Of a DNA stretch of 64,000 nucleotides, positions 47,892 to 59,220 are shown piece by piece. Under the pieces are notes generated by a model. The model saw nothing but the letters and a program-made list of their open reading frames with translations. It searched no databases and was not told the origin of the DNA. Made by a program: the position numbers and the translations under genes. Numbering within the stretch: the stretch's first letter is position 1; each line of letters opens with the position of its first letter. The stretch is from Metellina segmentata (lineage: Eukaryota; Arthropoda; Arachnida; Araneae; Tetragnathidae). The stretch lies in contig OX375879.1 in assembly GCA_947359465.1 (NCBI GenBank), forward strand, positions 92,058,578-92,122,577, given 5' to 3'.

Positions 47892-49070
47892 AAGCACGGT
47901 ACCGAGGTTATCCCGTTGGAAGAGCAACGGACTAAGAACCGGAAAATTGCGAGTTCGAATCCAACCTAAGACCGTCGTGCACAAGGGGGACTGGTATACG
48001 TTAAAATTGTGGCCTCAAATGTCTTCTTATTGGTATGGTGTGGAAGTTTGTAGAGTGGGGTGCCAGTTAAGTTGTTGCCCCGTCACCACCACCAAGATTA
48101 AATGGGACGGGTTATGCATTGCTAAATGAGAACATAGGACATAGTGAGAAGAATAAGTCTTAAGACCTTTCTGACATAACGATCACGGTACAGCGGTTGT
48201 CACGTTGGAAGAGCAACGGACTAGCAACCGGAAAATTGCGAGTTCGAATCCAACCTAAGACCGTCGTGCACAAGGGGGACTGGTATACGTTAAAATTGTG
48301 ACCTCAAATGTCTTCTTATTGGTATGGTGTGGAAGTTTGTAGAGTGGGGAGCCAGTTAAGTTGTTGCCCCGTCACCACCACCAAGATTAAATGGGACGAC
48401 TTATGCATTGCTAAATGAGAACATGGGACATAGTGAGAAGAATAAGTCTTAAGACCTTTCTGACATAACGATCACGGTACAGCGGTTGTCACGTTGGAAG
48501 AGCAACGGACTAGCAACCGGAAAATTGCGAGTTCGAATCCAACCTAAGACCGTCGTGCACAAGGGAGACTGGTATACGTTAAAATTGTGACCTCAAATGT
48601 CTTCTTATTGGTATGGTGTGGAAGTTTGTAGAGTGGGGAGCCAGTTAAGTTGTTGCCCCGTCACCACCACCAAGATTAAATGGGACGACTTATGCATTGC
48701 TAAATGAGAACATGGGACATAGTGAGAAGAATAAGTCTTAAGACCTTTCTGACATAACGATCACGGTACAGCGGTTGTCACGTTGGAAGAGCAACGGACT
48801 AGCAACCGGAAAATTGCGAGTTCGAATCCAACCTAAGACCGTCGTGCACAAGGGAGACTGGTATACGTTAAAATTGTGGCATCAAATGTCTTCTTATTGG
48901 TATGGTGTGGAAGTTTGTAGAGTGGGGTGCCCTCTCAGGTGTTATCTTTTTATCTGATCGTGGTTAAAAATTACGTTGTGTTGTCATCGAATCTCTCCCT
49001 TAAGTGACTGATCCCGGACTGTCGGCAATAGCCCGTTGTGTTGCTCTAGTACGACGTTTATTGAAAATTA
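47892..49070 (+). repeat. Tandem array of SINE heads, 289-bp period, ending in a full SINE tail
   Basis: The word (G)ATCACGGTAC(A)GC starts units at 47892 (variant), 48181, 48470 and 48759, exactly 289 bp apart. Each unit has a tRNA-like head (GGAAGAGCAACGGACTAGCA, B box GAGTTCGAATCC), a SINE body up to about GTTGTTGCCCCGTCA, then a linker of about 90 bp with GGGACGACTTATGCATTGCT, GTCTTAAGACC and TGACATAAC. Only the last unit continues into the normal 3' end (TGACTGATCCCGGACTGTCG, AGCCCGTTGTGTTGCTCTAG). Units are almost identical, implying recent expansion. Open frames here are repeat artefacts. Confidence 0.95.
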
Positions 49071-49254
49071 CCAATAACCACATAAATAACCCCTCTACCT
49101 ACACTAATGCCTAACAGCAAACGCCTAAGATAAATAAAATGTACGGTAAAATTTTGTCATTAAAAATTTTTCAACAACTTTACATTTAAACTACATGATA
49201 ATCTTTATAAAATTTCTTCGATTTCTACTGCTTTTCTGTTGTCTTATTCACGTT

Positions 49255-49432
49255 AGCGTGGTGTGGAGCTCTGAAGATTTTGATTCAGCTCTGGAGTTGA
49301 CCTCGTCCTCTGACAGTGTTTCAAACTTATGAGATTCTGTTCTCGTATCTTTCCTTTCCGGATTGATCCCGGAACTCCCACGAGAACGTTATATTGTTCC
49401 ATTGCGATGTAAATTCAAGTACCTACTTACCA
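49255..49432 (+). mobile_element. SINE fragment, 3' half
   Basis: GCGTGGTGTGGAGCTCTGAA, GGAGTTGACCTCGTCCTCTG, TCCGGATTGATCCCGGAACT and ATTGTTCCATTGCGATGTAA: the 3' half, decayed. Confidence 0.7.
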
Positions 49433-49504
49433 GATAACGCGTTACTTTATAATGTTAGTAAAATCAGAATATGATTTGATTCAATTTTCGTTGATGTCAC
49501 CTTT

Positions 49505-49625
49505 TTAAAATTGCAACCGTATGAAAAGCTTTCAAATACAGATCACGCTAGTGGCTTTTGTGGTAGAAAGTGTTTCCTGAACGTTTTTTTAATGTGACGT
49601 CAGTTGGCAACATTTTAAAGTAACT
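49505..49625. repeat. TGACGTCA-bearing dispersed repeat, partial copy
   Basis: GTGGCTTTTGTGGTAGAAAG, TGTTTCCTGAACG and AATGTGACGTCAGTTGGC match the pair at 34.05-34.5 kb. Confidence 0.6.
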
Positions 49626-50111
49626 CCTTTATCTACTGAACGAGAGCATTGGACAAGAATTCCCCAACCACTCGCACAACTCGAAGTAAAATTAGTCTTC
49701 CGGTAATTTGCTTGAACTGAAAAATATCTGAATCATTTTGATATTTGTAAGAATGGAAAACTTAATTAAAGTAGTGAAATGTTGCTTAATAAATTAAGTC
49801 TAGAACAATATATTTCGATATCTGCTTTGAATCCCTTTTCTTCGCATGTTGATCAGCGAATTGATTCAATTAATTATTCCACAAACTTCTACTTTAAAGT
49901 ACATTTTTTAGAAGAACACCATGTTTTTTCCCTTTCCATCCCAAACGTAACGTTGAACTGTCTATCAGCTGTTTCCAAGGACGCATACTCGCGCTTTCTT
50001 ATGCGCATGTGCCACGTCTGAAAGTTCTAGAGTTTGTTTCTGATCCCTGTGTGAAAGTGAATGAGACGTTTATGTTAAGCGAGTGGGTATTCGATCTGTA
50101 GTCTGTTTGGA
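49626..50111. other. Spacer, no feature recognised
   Basis: About 490 bp. The plus frame 49779-50021 (80 codons) is unfamiliar. Confidence 0.4.
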
Positions 50112-50375
50112 GATGTACACTGAAGAGCCAAAACATTATAGCTACCTACTCAATAACGAGCTGCTCCTCCTTTGGCCTTCAAAACAGCTGCAACTCTCCT
50201 GGACATAGATGCCACAAGTTCTTGCTATATGACTGGAGACAGGTTGTACCAAACGTCTAAGCAGCGGTCACGCAAAGTCGAGGTATTCGGACATGGTGGT
50301 GTTGAAGCTCTGAGCTGCCGCTCCATGACACCCCAAATGAGCTCTCTCCCGGCGAGTTAGGTGGCCAGGACATTA
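50112..50375. repeat. Fragment of a dispersed arthropod-type repeat
   Basis: Begins TGTACACTGAAGAGCCAAAA, then CTACCTACTCAATAACGAGC and TCCTTTGGCCTTCAAAACAG. From memory, sequences starting ACACTGAAGAGCCAAA are dispersed in several arthropod genomes, but I cannot name the family. No transposase domain is visible in the 62-codon frame at 50172-50360. Confidence 0.4.
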
Positions 50376-50659
50376 AGTGGAATCCATCAATAGTTTATTA
50401 ATTATATATTTATTAATAAACAAATGATAGTTTATTAAGTATAAATTTATTTCATTTATCGGTTCCGTTGTAGGGAATTCTGTATATGGACATTCCGATC
50501 GTTCTTTTCCAGTAAACTATTCTTTCAATTCTGTAATTTGTTTCTTAAAACTTGGAATTCTTAAGTCAAAAACCTAAAAGCTACTGAAATATATGTAAAT
50601 TTTATATATTTCACTTCATAAATAAATTAATAAATTAATAGCAGAGCTCACGACTACTT
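50376..50659. other. AT-rich spacer
   Basis: TTTATTAATTATATATTTAT and TTTATTAAGTATAAATTTAT are a short imperfect duplication (about 50394-50450). Nothing else recognised. Confidence 0.4.
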
Positions 50660-50800
50660 TTTGTACTTTGTGAACCATATCAAATGCGTTTTTCTGTTAA
50701 GTTAAATGTAGGTGGCAGTGGTGTCTTTGTGCGCAGATCGTGCTTCCTGTACCTATACCAACGCGTCATCACCTGGCTTGTTTTTCCAATAAGATATCAA
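50660..50800. repeat. TGACGTCA-family dispersed repeat, partial copy
   Basis: AAGTTAAATGTAGGTGGCAG, TGGTGTCTTTGTGCGCAG and CGTGCTTCCTGTACCTATAC match 34.18-34.26 kb. The CRE-like word has decayed to GCGTCATCAC. Confidence 0.65.
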
Positions 50801-50829
50801 CACGTCGTCAACAGAAATTCCGAAAGTAG

Positions 50830-51155
50830 ATAGGTAGGAAGTAGTTCAATTAACAGTGCACTGGAGCAACACATCAGGCTATTGGCGTAGGTTCGGGATC
50901 AATCCAGAAGGAAAAGTTGTGAGGACGATGCTATGTAATTTTGAGCCATGGTCGAATGGCGAGGTAAACACCATTGCTGGCACACCCACTCTCTAAACTT
51001 AGACACCACATCAACGCGAGGAAGTTTGGGACCACGACTGATTTAACATGCACCAGCTCCCATGTACAATACGAGATTTGATTGGACCGAGTTTCCAACT
51101 CACAGCCCTCCGTTTTTTGGTTAATTTCTCTTCAACTGCGCTATCATGGCCCTAA
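50830..51155 (-). mobile_element. tRNA-derived SINE, nearly full length
   Basis: Plus-strand words in order: GCACTGGAGCAACACATCAG, GGTTCGGGATCAATCCAGAA, GCTATGTAATTTTGAGCCAT, CCACTCTCTAAACTTAGACA, CCACGACTGATTTAACATGC, then the decayed head TTTGGTTAATTTCTC...CAACTGCGCTATCATGGCC. All are the reverse complement of the family. Confidence 0.88.
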
Positions 51156-51561
51156 AATTACACAGAATGCTTTCCGTATTTATGTATGATGCATATAATA
51201 GATAATTGTATAGCATAAACACCAACCTTCACCAAAACGGTTATAAACTATATTTTAATGTAATCCATGTATTTACGAGTATAATGAGGAAGTATTTGTT
51301 ATAACAGGAAATAAAAAAAAAAATCCCCCTCTGCTTTACTTGTTTATGCTGATATTCAATATACATTATATTATTATCTAATCACTGCTTAGAAATTCCA
51401 CTTATGATGTTATAATAGAATTGCTGTTAAAATGCGTGTTTAAATTATGCTTTGCATTGCATTATTAAATTAATGAATGTGAAAAATTCATACTAACCTA
51501 ATTTTTACAATAATGTACAATTGCATAGTATTTTGTGTACTATGAAGTAAGCCGTTTTCGC
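51156..51561. other. AT-rich spacer
   Basis: About 400 bp with no recognisable feature, up to the first satellite monomer. Confidence 0.4.
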
Positions 51562-54168
51562 GGATCTTCAATAATGAAGCAGGTTACAAAATAGCAGCTT
51601 ACATAACGATGTAAATTCTAAAACAAAGGAATATCAAGAGTTATTTATAAATTTATTTCATCTCCACCACTGGAGAATCCAACCCTTGTTTTACTTCTAA
51701 CAATGGCTTATCTAATGAACTTCCATAATAAAGCAGGTTACAAAACAGCAGCTTACATTACGATATAAATTCTAGAACAGAGGAATATCAAAAGTTATTT
51801 ATAAATTTATTTCGTCTCCACCACTGGAGAATCTAACCCCTGTTTTCTTCTAACAATGGCTTATCTAATGAACTTCCATAATAAAGCAGGTTACAAAACA
51901 GCAGCTTTCATTACGATATAAATTCTAGAACAGAGGAATATCAAAAGTTATTTATAAATTTATTTCATCTCCACCACTGGAGAATCCAACCCTTGTTTTA
52001 CTTCTAACAATGGCTTATCTAATGAACTTCCATAATAAAGCAGGTTACAAAACAGCAGCTTACATTACGATATAAATTCTAGAACAGAGGAATATCAAAA
52101 GTTATTTATAAATTTATTTCGTCTCCACCACTGGAGAATCTAACCCCTGTTTTACTTCTAACAATGGCTTATCTAATGAACTTCCTTAATAAAGCAGGTT
52201 ACAAAACAGCAGCTTACAATACGATATAAATTCTAGAACAGAGGAATATCAAAAGTTATTTATAAATTTATTTCGTCTCCACCACTGGAGAATCTAACCC
52301 CTGTTTTACTTCTAACAATGGCTTATCTAATGATCTTCCATTAAAGAGCAGGTTGCAAAATAGCAACATGCATTGCGATATAAGATCTAGAACAGAAGAA
52401 TCTCATGTGTTATTTATAAATTTATTTCATCTCCACCACTGGAGAATCCAACCCTTGTTTTACTTCTAACAATGGCTTATCTAATGAACTTCCATAATAA
52501 AGCAGGTTACAAAACAGCAGCTTACATTACGATATAACTTCTAGAACAGAGGAATATCAAAATTATTTATAAATTTATTTCATCTCCACCACTGGAGAAT
52601 CCAACCCTTGTTTTACTTCTAACAATGGCTTATCTAATGAACTTCCATAATAAAGCAGGTTACAAAACAGCAGCTTACATTGCGATATAAATTCTAGAAC
52701 AGAGGAATATCAAAAGTTATTTATAAATTTATTTCGTCTCCACCACTGGAGAATCTAACCCCTGTTTTACTTCTAACAATGGCTTATCTAATGATCTTCC
52801 ATTAAAGAGCAGGTTGAAAAATAGCAACATGCATTGCGATATAAGATCTAGAACAGAAGAATCTCATGTGTTATTTATAAATTTATTTCATCTCCACCAC
52901 TGGAGAATCCAACCCTTGTTTTACTTCTAACAATGGCTTATCTAATCAACTTCCATAATAAAGCAGGTTACAAAACAGCAGCTTACATTACGATATAAAT
53001 TATAGAACAGAGGAATATCAAAAGTTATTTATAAATTTATTTCGTCTCCACCACTGGAGAATCTAACCCCTGTTTTTTTCTAACAATGGCTTATCTAATG
53101 AACTTCCATAATAAAGCAGGTTACAAAACAGCAGCTTACATTACGATATAAATTCTAGAACAGAGGAATATCAAAAGTTATTTATAAATTTATTTCGTCT
53201 CCACCACTGGAGAATCTAACCCCTGTTTTACTTCTAACAATGGCTTATCGAATGATCTTCCATTAAAGAGCAGGTTGCAAAATAGCAACATGCATTGCGA
53301 TATAAGATCTAGAACAGAAGAATCTCATGTGTTATTTATAAATTTATTTCATCTCAACCACTGGAGAATCCAGCCCTTGTTTTACTTCTAACAATGGCTT
53401 ATCTAATGAACTTCCATAATAAAGCAGGTTACAAAACAGCAACTTACATTACGATATAAATTCTAGAACAGAGGAATATCAAAAGTTATTTATAAATTTA
53501 TTTCGTCTCCACCACTGGAGAATCTAACCCCTGTTTTCTTCTAACAATGGCTTATCTAATGATCTTCCATTAAAGAGCAGGTTACAAAACAGCAGCTTAC
53601 ATTACGATATAAATTCTAGAACAGAGGAATATCAAAAGTTATTTATAAATTTATTTCGTCTCCACCACTGGAGAATCCAACCCTTGTTTTACTTCTAACA
53701 ATGACTTATCTAATGAACTTCCATAATAAAGCAGGTTACAAAACAGCAGCTTACATTACGATATAAATTCTAGAACAGAGGAATATCAAAATTATTTATA
53801 AATTTATTTCATCTCCACCACTGGAGAATCCAACCCTTGTTTTACTTCTAACAATGGCTTATCTAATGAACTTCCATAATAAAGCAGGTTACAAAACAGC
53901 AGCTTACATTGCGATATAAATTCTAGAACAGAGGAATATCAAAAGTTATTTATAAATTTATTTCGTCTCCACCACTGGAGAATCTAACCCCTGTTTTACT
54001 TCTAACAATGGCTTATCTAAAGATCTTCCATTTAAGAGCAGGTTGCAAAATAGCAACATGCATTGCGATATAAGATCTAGAACAGAAGAATCTCATGTGT
54101 TATTTATAAATTTATTTCGTCTCCACCACTGGAGAATCTATCCCCTGTTTAGCTCTAACAATGGCTTA
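51562..54168. repeat. 154-bp satellite, about 17 monomers, with a trimeric higher-order unit
   Basis: GGAGAATC recurs at 51672, 51826, 51979, 52133, 52287, 52441, 52594, 52748, 52902 and onwards at 153-154 bp. A distinct variant monomer (GATCTTCCATTAAAGAGCAG, AATAGCAACATGCATTGCGA, GAATCTCATGTG) starts its diagnostic word at 52332, 52793, 53254 and 54022. A half-variant at 53561 begins as the variant and ends as the common type. The spacings 461, 461, 307 and 461 are multiples of the monomer and give a 3-monomer unit, with one 2-monomer exception at the hybrid. The left five monomers lack the variant. Confidence 0.95.
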
Positions 54169-55235
54169 AGACTTTTCAGCCATTGTTGGATGTAAAACGT
54201 AGTCCAGAGATTTCATACGATTTGTGGGTCGGTTGGATATTATACAAAACACAATGGAGACTGACCCTTCCTGTGGAAAACAGCTGTAGAAGATATCCCT
54301 ATTGCCGTCCTTTGTCCACTGCGCCCTCTCTTCTAGGACTTCTCATATTGACCGCTGTCTCTGCACAGCGGAACTCCGAGATCGGCTGGAAAACTTCCTT
54401 CGATGAATAAGATCAAGTTTGACAATAAAGTCTACAAGTTTTGGGAATGATCCGGAACAATATACAATTTCCATTCAAAAAAATAAATGCCATGCAAGTG
54501 CGGGTTAGAAGCATGGAAGAAAAAAAGTTCATTACAGTTCTCCTCTCTCTTCCAATTCATTTTTTATTCTATCTCTTCGAGAATATACCGAGTACTTTTC
54601 GAAAGCGGAAAAAAAGATGGAGAAGTGGGAGAAAATAGTATAAAGAGCGGGAAAATTTTTGCCAAGGTCTCATCGATTGGGATGGTTTTATTTTTTTCGT
54701 CTGGAAAAATCGCGGAGTTCCCTATATCTTTGATTTTGAACCGTTCTCCCCCTCACGACACTCACGGGGGCACAGTTTCTTTTTATGATTACGACTAGCA
54801 GACGATAGATGTCATCGTCTGAATACAGTTCTTTTATTTTTGAGAGCTCTTTTATAGTCGCCCTTTGGTGGCAGCGTGCAAACGGCAGACGATTTCGGAC
54901 GGAATCCTGGTCCAACCTCTGGCCTGCTGGAATTCCACGTCTCTTTTCCCAGTTAAAGAATGGCACTCTCAATCGTTCGAATAACCCCTCCGGCAATCTT
55001 TTTTATTCTTGTTTTTACAGTAAATTATTTTCCCGGAAATTCCATTGTCTAACATCATCGGGAAAATCTCGGTGGATTGCTTAACGTTCTGGAATAGTGG
55101 AGGTCGTATTGAGATATTCTTTTCTGTGCGGACAGACTGCATTTGTCGTTTCGTTTTTGTCTATTTCGCTCCTCAACGGATTGCCATGAGCATAGATATT
55201 TTTAAAGTTTCTGCGATTGAAAGAAGGAATTGAGG
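54169..55235. other. GC-richer island 6
   Basis: About 1.05 kb directly beside the 154-bp satellite, with no similarity to repeats of the window. It contains overlapping frames on both strands (54183-54410, 54441-54638, 54487-54798, 54809-55084, 54688-54996 minus), all unfamiliar. The overlap of many medium frames reflects base composition more than coding. Host regulatory DNA or an exon on either strand is possible but not shown. Confidence 0.4.
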
Positions 55236-55547
55236 AAGATAAAATAACTTTATGTTGAGAATAACGGTTTATAAGTGACGGTCTACACAGTTTTATGAAT
55301 TAGGAACTTTTTATACGAATCCGACTTAGAAGCTTTCGCTTATACTATGCAATGAAAACATCTCCATTTTATCAAAATAATTAATTTCAAATTGCTCCAT
55401 CAAGGTGCATTAGTGTCATAAGCTGTAAGAAAATTGAATCATTTCCTGATAATATTGTCACGTAGAAGAAATTAAAAATTATTAAAGTAAAGGTTAATTT
55501 TGAGAAAAAGGAAGCACAACAAGGAAGCATGACAAAATCGGTAACGG
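55236..55547. other. AT-rich spacer
   Basis: About 310 bp with no recognisable feature. Confidence 0.4.
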
Positions 55548-55870
55548 TAATGGTAATTTTAAGTTAAAGTCGTACCAGAGCAACACAACGGGCTATTGAC
55601 GACGGACCGGGATCAGTCCTCTAAGGAAAAGATCCGATGACAGCACCTCGTAATTTTGAACAACGGCCAGATGTCGAAGCAACACCTGAGCTGCCACCCC
55701 ACTCTCCAAAATTCCACACCAACCCAACGTGAAGACTTTCGGCCACGACAGATTTAAGGTGCACCAGCGGCCTCTATACCATACGCTTACAAACATCCAT
55801 GCCCGAACCCGGATTCGAACCAGGAACCTTCCGAACCAGAGGCTAACACCTTAACCACTATACCGGTTAC
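55548..55870 (-). mobile_element. tRNA-derived SINE, full length, type-2 head
   Basis: Best-preserved tRNA-like head of the window. On the minus strand it reads GTAACCGGTATAGTGGTTAA, GGTGTTAGCCTCTGG, CGGAAGGTTCCTGGTTCGAA, TCCGGGTTCGGG. The body and 3' end follow the family (GACGGACCGGGATCAGTCCT, AGCAACACAACGGGCTATTG on the plus strand). Confidence 0.92.
55811..55860 (-). promoter_or_regulatory. Internal RNA polymerase III promoter boxes of the SINE
   Basis: B box GGTTCGAATCC is the complement of 55811-55821 and matches the consensus exactly. The A-box-like TAGTGGTTAAGG is the complement of 55849-55860. The order and spacing are those of tRNA genes and tRNA-derived SINEs. Confidence 0.75.
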
Positions 55871-55917
55871 AAAATTGGAATGAAGTATATTAGTTAAATA
55901 AGTAAGTATATTGGTTG

Positions 55918-56085
55918 TAAATAAGTCATTTTTATTTACGTCGCACTGGAGCAACTCAGCGGGTTCTTTGCTATGGTTCTGGATCAATTCCGAAGCACGT
56001 TTCGTCCTAAAGGACGACGCCTTGTAAATTAAAGCACGGTCTGATGACGAGGTCAACAAATGTGCTGACAGAGTGTAAAACAGAA
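55918..56085 (-). mobile_element. SINE fragment, 3' half
   Basis: TTTACGTCGCACTGGAGCAA, CTCAGCGGGTTC, GGTTCTGGATCAATTCCGAA and CGGTCTGATGACGAGGTCAA in reverse-complement family order. A short extra GTCCTAAAGGAC hairpin lies inside, near 56005. Confidence 0.8.
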
Positions 56086-56334
56086 TTATAAATAAATAAT
56101 AATCAACATTATTTTAAACTGCCAACGTCATTTGCATGTTTAGGATTCGTTACAAGATGCTTCTAGAAAGTACTCTAGTGCCATCAAAAATATAGACTTT
56201 TACGAAAAAATACTATAGCGAAAAAAGTCATCGTCTTCCATCAAAGTAAAATGGTGCTTTTGACAGTAGGCCTTCTGATGAGTAATTTATCGTCTGCATT
56301 GTTGTAGCATATAGTATTTACACCAAATTGGGTT

Positions 56335-56407
56335 TTCATTCGGGATTGATCCCGGACGGTCTCCAATATCCCATTGTGTTGCTCCAGTGTGACGTAAATT
56401 CAACTAA
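56335..56407 (+). mobile_element. SINE fragment, 3' end
   Basis: CATTCGGGATTGATCCCGGA, CGGTCTCCAATATCCCATTG, TGTTGCTCCAGTGTGACGTA. Confidence 0.8.
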
Positions 56408-57636
56408 TACTACTATACATGGATTTAGAACATTCATTTTGTCCATAGTAACTTACATGAACACCTTACTGGCGTCTACATAATTCATAATTCATAACAC
56501 CTACATAATTCATTCTGTAACTACTCTTAAGTTATTCAATTGGATTTTTAAATAAACAGAGAGATGTTTTGTACTATCAAAACAGCAAAAGTGTGCTTTA
56601 CTTCTTTGGTGCAGTTACTACATCCACAATATATCCCCCAGTTATGATAAATATTTCAAGTGCACATATTCTAAACACTTATTTGACATTATTCTCCTAA
56701 AGCGGGAAAAGCGGTTTTTATCATCACAGGCATTGGTTAAAGTTGCGCAGGCGATTTTAAAGGACCTGTAAAAAAAATGACTTCCAGCATACGTTTGAAG
56801 ATTGGAAAAGTGGTGGGATAAGTGTATTGCCTGTAATGGAGAGTATTTTGAGAAAGACCATAAATAATTTGTAGGCTAGTACAGGAATTTTTTTTTATCA
56901 ATTTATGATCATTCTTTATTTAACAGCCTTCGTAGTACATGTACAAATAAACTACTAGTACATGAATCACTAATCATGCAAGTGCAAGCTGTAAAAATTT
57001 TAAGGAATAAGATAAAAAGTAACTTCGAATTTAAAAATTTTACACAGTGTCAAAAATTGTTTATTAGGTTTCTTCGTTTTGTATTCTCCTTAGTTTTTTA
57101 TAAATGTATACAATTGATTACTAAATATTTCATCTGTGTAACCAATAATTTAATCTACAATTATTTACAACAATCTTTCGTACACTCTAATCACTCGAAG
57201 AGGTACTAAACTGTATTCACCGATATAGAACTTTTAGAGAATATAGATGCTGCATATTTATTGTAAATGTATTGAAATCTTATAGAACATGTGAGTACAT
57301 ATTGACCTCTTAATGAAATAGACAGAATATGTTTGTGGAGCCTCTCTGTCGAAAAATTTCAGAAGGGCAAGTCGCTTAAACATCCGAATCTCCTTAGGCC
57401 TACTGACTATCTAATCAGCGCAGACCTATGTTTGTGATCACTCTGGATAGCCATTTTAAGCTATCAATAATTTGCCCCGCATCAGGAATCAAGCCTTTTT
57501 CCTCATACAAGTTAGAAATCCTTAAAAAGAGCGATCGGAAAAAATAGCATGAAAAATTCACGCAAATACTTAGTCAATTTTATTATATCTATGAGTAAGG
57601 ACACTTTTCCATCAATATATATGTTACTGCTAGAGC
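56408..57636. other. AT-rich stretch, no feature recognised
   Basis: About 1.2 kb. The frame at 56976-57209 (77 codons) is unfamiliar. Confidence 0.4.
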
Positions 57637-58431
57637 TCGAAAGCCGTTAATGTGCACATTACGTAGCTGGTCTGTAGATTAACTGATTTTCTCCGTTAAC
57701 GTGCGGAATCAAGAATTTTCTGCATTTAACCTAGGTAATGTGCACATTAACGGCTTCCGTATCGTTTCAAGTATCGTTAAAGTTAAAAAATTTATTTCCC
57801 TCATTTCCTTTCCCTACGCCTTCCTCCTCTGCCTCCACTTTTAGTTTTAGTTTGGTTTCGCCAGCGTCTTGTCGTCACCGGTTGTTTTTATTTCTCATAA
57901 TTTGCGTCGGCTTCCAGTGCGTAGCATAGCTAATTCTGTTTTTAAATTCGTTTCTGCCTGTTAGCGCGTGAATTTGTGTCGCGATTTTTTTAAAGCAGAT
58001 AAATATAACTCCTAGTATGCAAACAAGCACCGAATTGGTGAGTAAAATGAAGAAAGGTTTCTTAGCAAACCTCTTTTGCGAAGATTTAAAATATAATAGT
58101 GTTTTAATGACAAAATGAAAGTATGATTCCATAATTAAAGATGTAAAGCGAATAACAGTCTCCAAGAAAAAAATAATCACCTCGAAATTATCGAATAATT
58201 CAAAGGTATGATACGTTGACTGTACGATCCTGTTGTTCCTACAAATATCTTATTTTCACTTTAATGAGTGCCTAGTAGGTAATGTGTAGATCATCTAGGT
58301 AATTTGCAGATTACCTAGGTACTTTGATAAATGGAATCAATTTTCGGCACTTTAACGTATCCCCCTAGTTAATCTGAACATTACCTAGATAATCAGTAGA
58401 ATAACTGATTGCTGCACTTTAGCGGTAACAT
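57637..58431. mobile_element. Fold-back element with palindromic sub-repeats
   Basis: A 22-bp perfect inverted pair, AAGCCGTTAATGTGCACATT plus AC, lies at 57641-57662 and 57735-57756. The right part (58270-58431) has related words in inverted arrangement (CTAGGTAATTTGCAGATTAC, GGCACTTTAACG, AGTTAATCTGAACATTACCT, GCACTTTAGCGG). The inner left sequence, complemented, aligns with it: ATTACCTAGG, GCACGTTAACG, AGTTAATCT. So about 150 bp at each end are imperfect inverted copies around a unique 500-bp centre. No transposase recognised and no certain target duplication. Confidence 0.6.
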
Positions 58432-58539
58432 ATATAAGCAATTAAATAACTTGCTATGTATGGATCTGCTAGTACATCTAGATTTCACGAATTTTAAATG
58501 TCATTTTATCTTGTTTCCGAATTTTACGTTATCCTTCCT

Positions 58540-59220
58540 TCATCTCAATACTTTTCTCGTTCTTTCACTCCCATTGCAGTGTGCTTATTCCAATGCGAAA
58601 CTGGTATTAAACACCCACACATCTCAACCCCCACTTCTTTCTCCTGAACCCCGCTCCTTGTAAATCACTTGACTGGAGTTATTACTCCGTGTCACGACCC
58701 TCTTCACCAGCATATTTCAAACGCGGGCGCAAACTCCGAAAGAAGCCTTTCCTCCCCGTCTTTTAATAACCCAACAAGTATTCCCAGTGACAGGACCCGG
58801 GCTCAATCAGTGATTCTTAGCAATTTACTCCAATCCAGCCACGACCATCTGGACCAGAACCATTGATTGATCGATCGCCATGGATTGTCTTCTTCTCTCC
58901 AAGCAGCCACAATGGACCATTGTAGGGAGGATTTCACACTGTCAGCCCAGACTAATGGTCCACGGGCTTCCTCTGCCCGGGTGGAGCTCTCCTTATCTGT
59001 TTCTGGATGATGGTTGCTTAACTGATGAGGGGAAATTGGGCGGCAGGTTTGGGCACCACATCTAGCGGAAAACCAGAGATTGGAGTGTGTCTTCCGCGCG
59101 AGATATTTGTCTTCTTCTGATTCCTTCTCTTTCTGGAGTATCTTCATCTTAGTGGGGCTTAATTGTTGGCAGGAAAATGCTTTCGGGGTGGTAGCCCGTG
59201 TCATTAGTACTTTGAGGATA
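58540..59220. other. GC-richer island 7
   Basis: About 0.7 kb, unrelated to repeats here. It holds a minus-strand frame of 133 codons (58803-59204), with a Trp/Ser-rich C-terminal part (NQWFWSRWSWLDWSKLL) and no domain known to me, and an overlapping plus frame at 58669-58866. TGATTGATCGATCGCCATGG lies at 58864-58883. It may be a conserved non-coding segment or exon. Confidence 0.4.

Noticed and set aside
47711..48957. Several 60-codon frames on both strands, two nearly identical
   Set aside because: They are copies of the same stretch of the 289-bp SINE array.
51562..54168. CRISPR-like spacing of repeats
   Set aside because: The 154-bp units are contiguous near-identical monomers with no unique spacers, and the context is eukaryotic. 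No CRISPR array exists in the window.
55801..55870. Possible functional tRNA gene (good B box, A-box-like word)
   Set aside because: The head is joined to SINE body and 3' end, and the same head-body arrangement recurs elsewhere in the window. It is a SINE promoter, not a tRNA gene.
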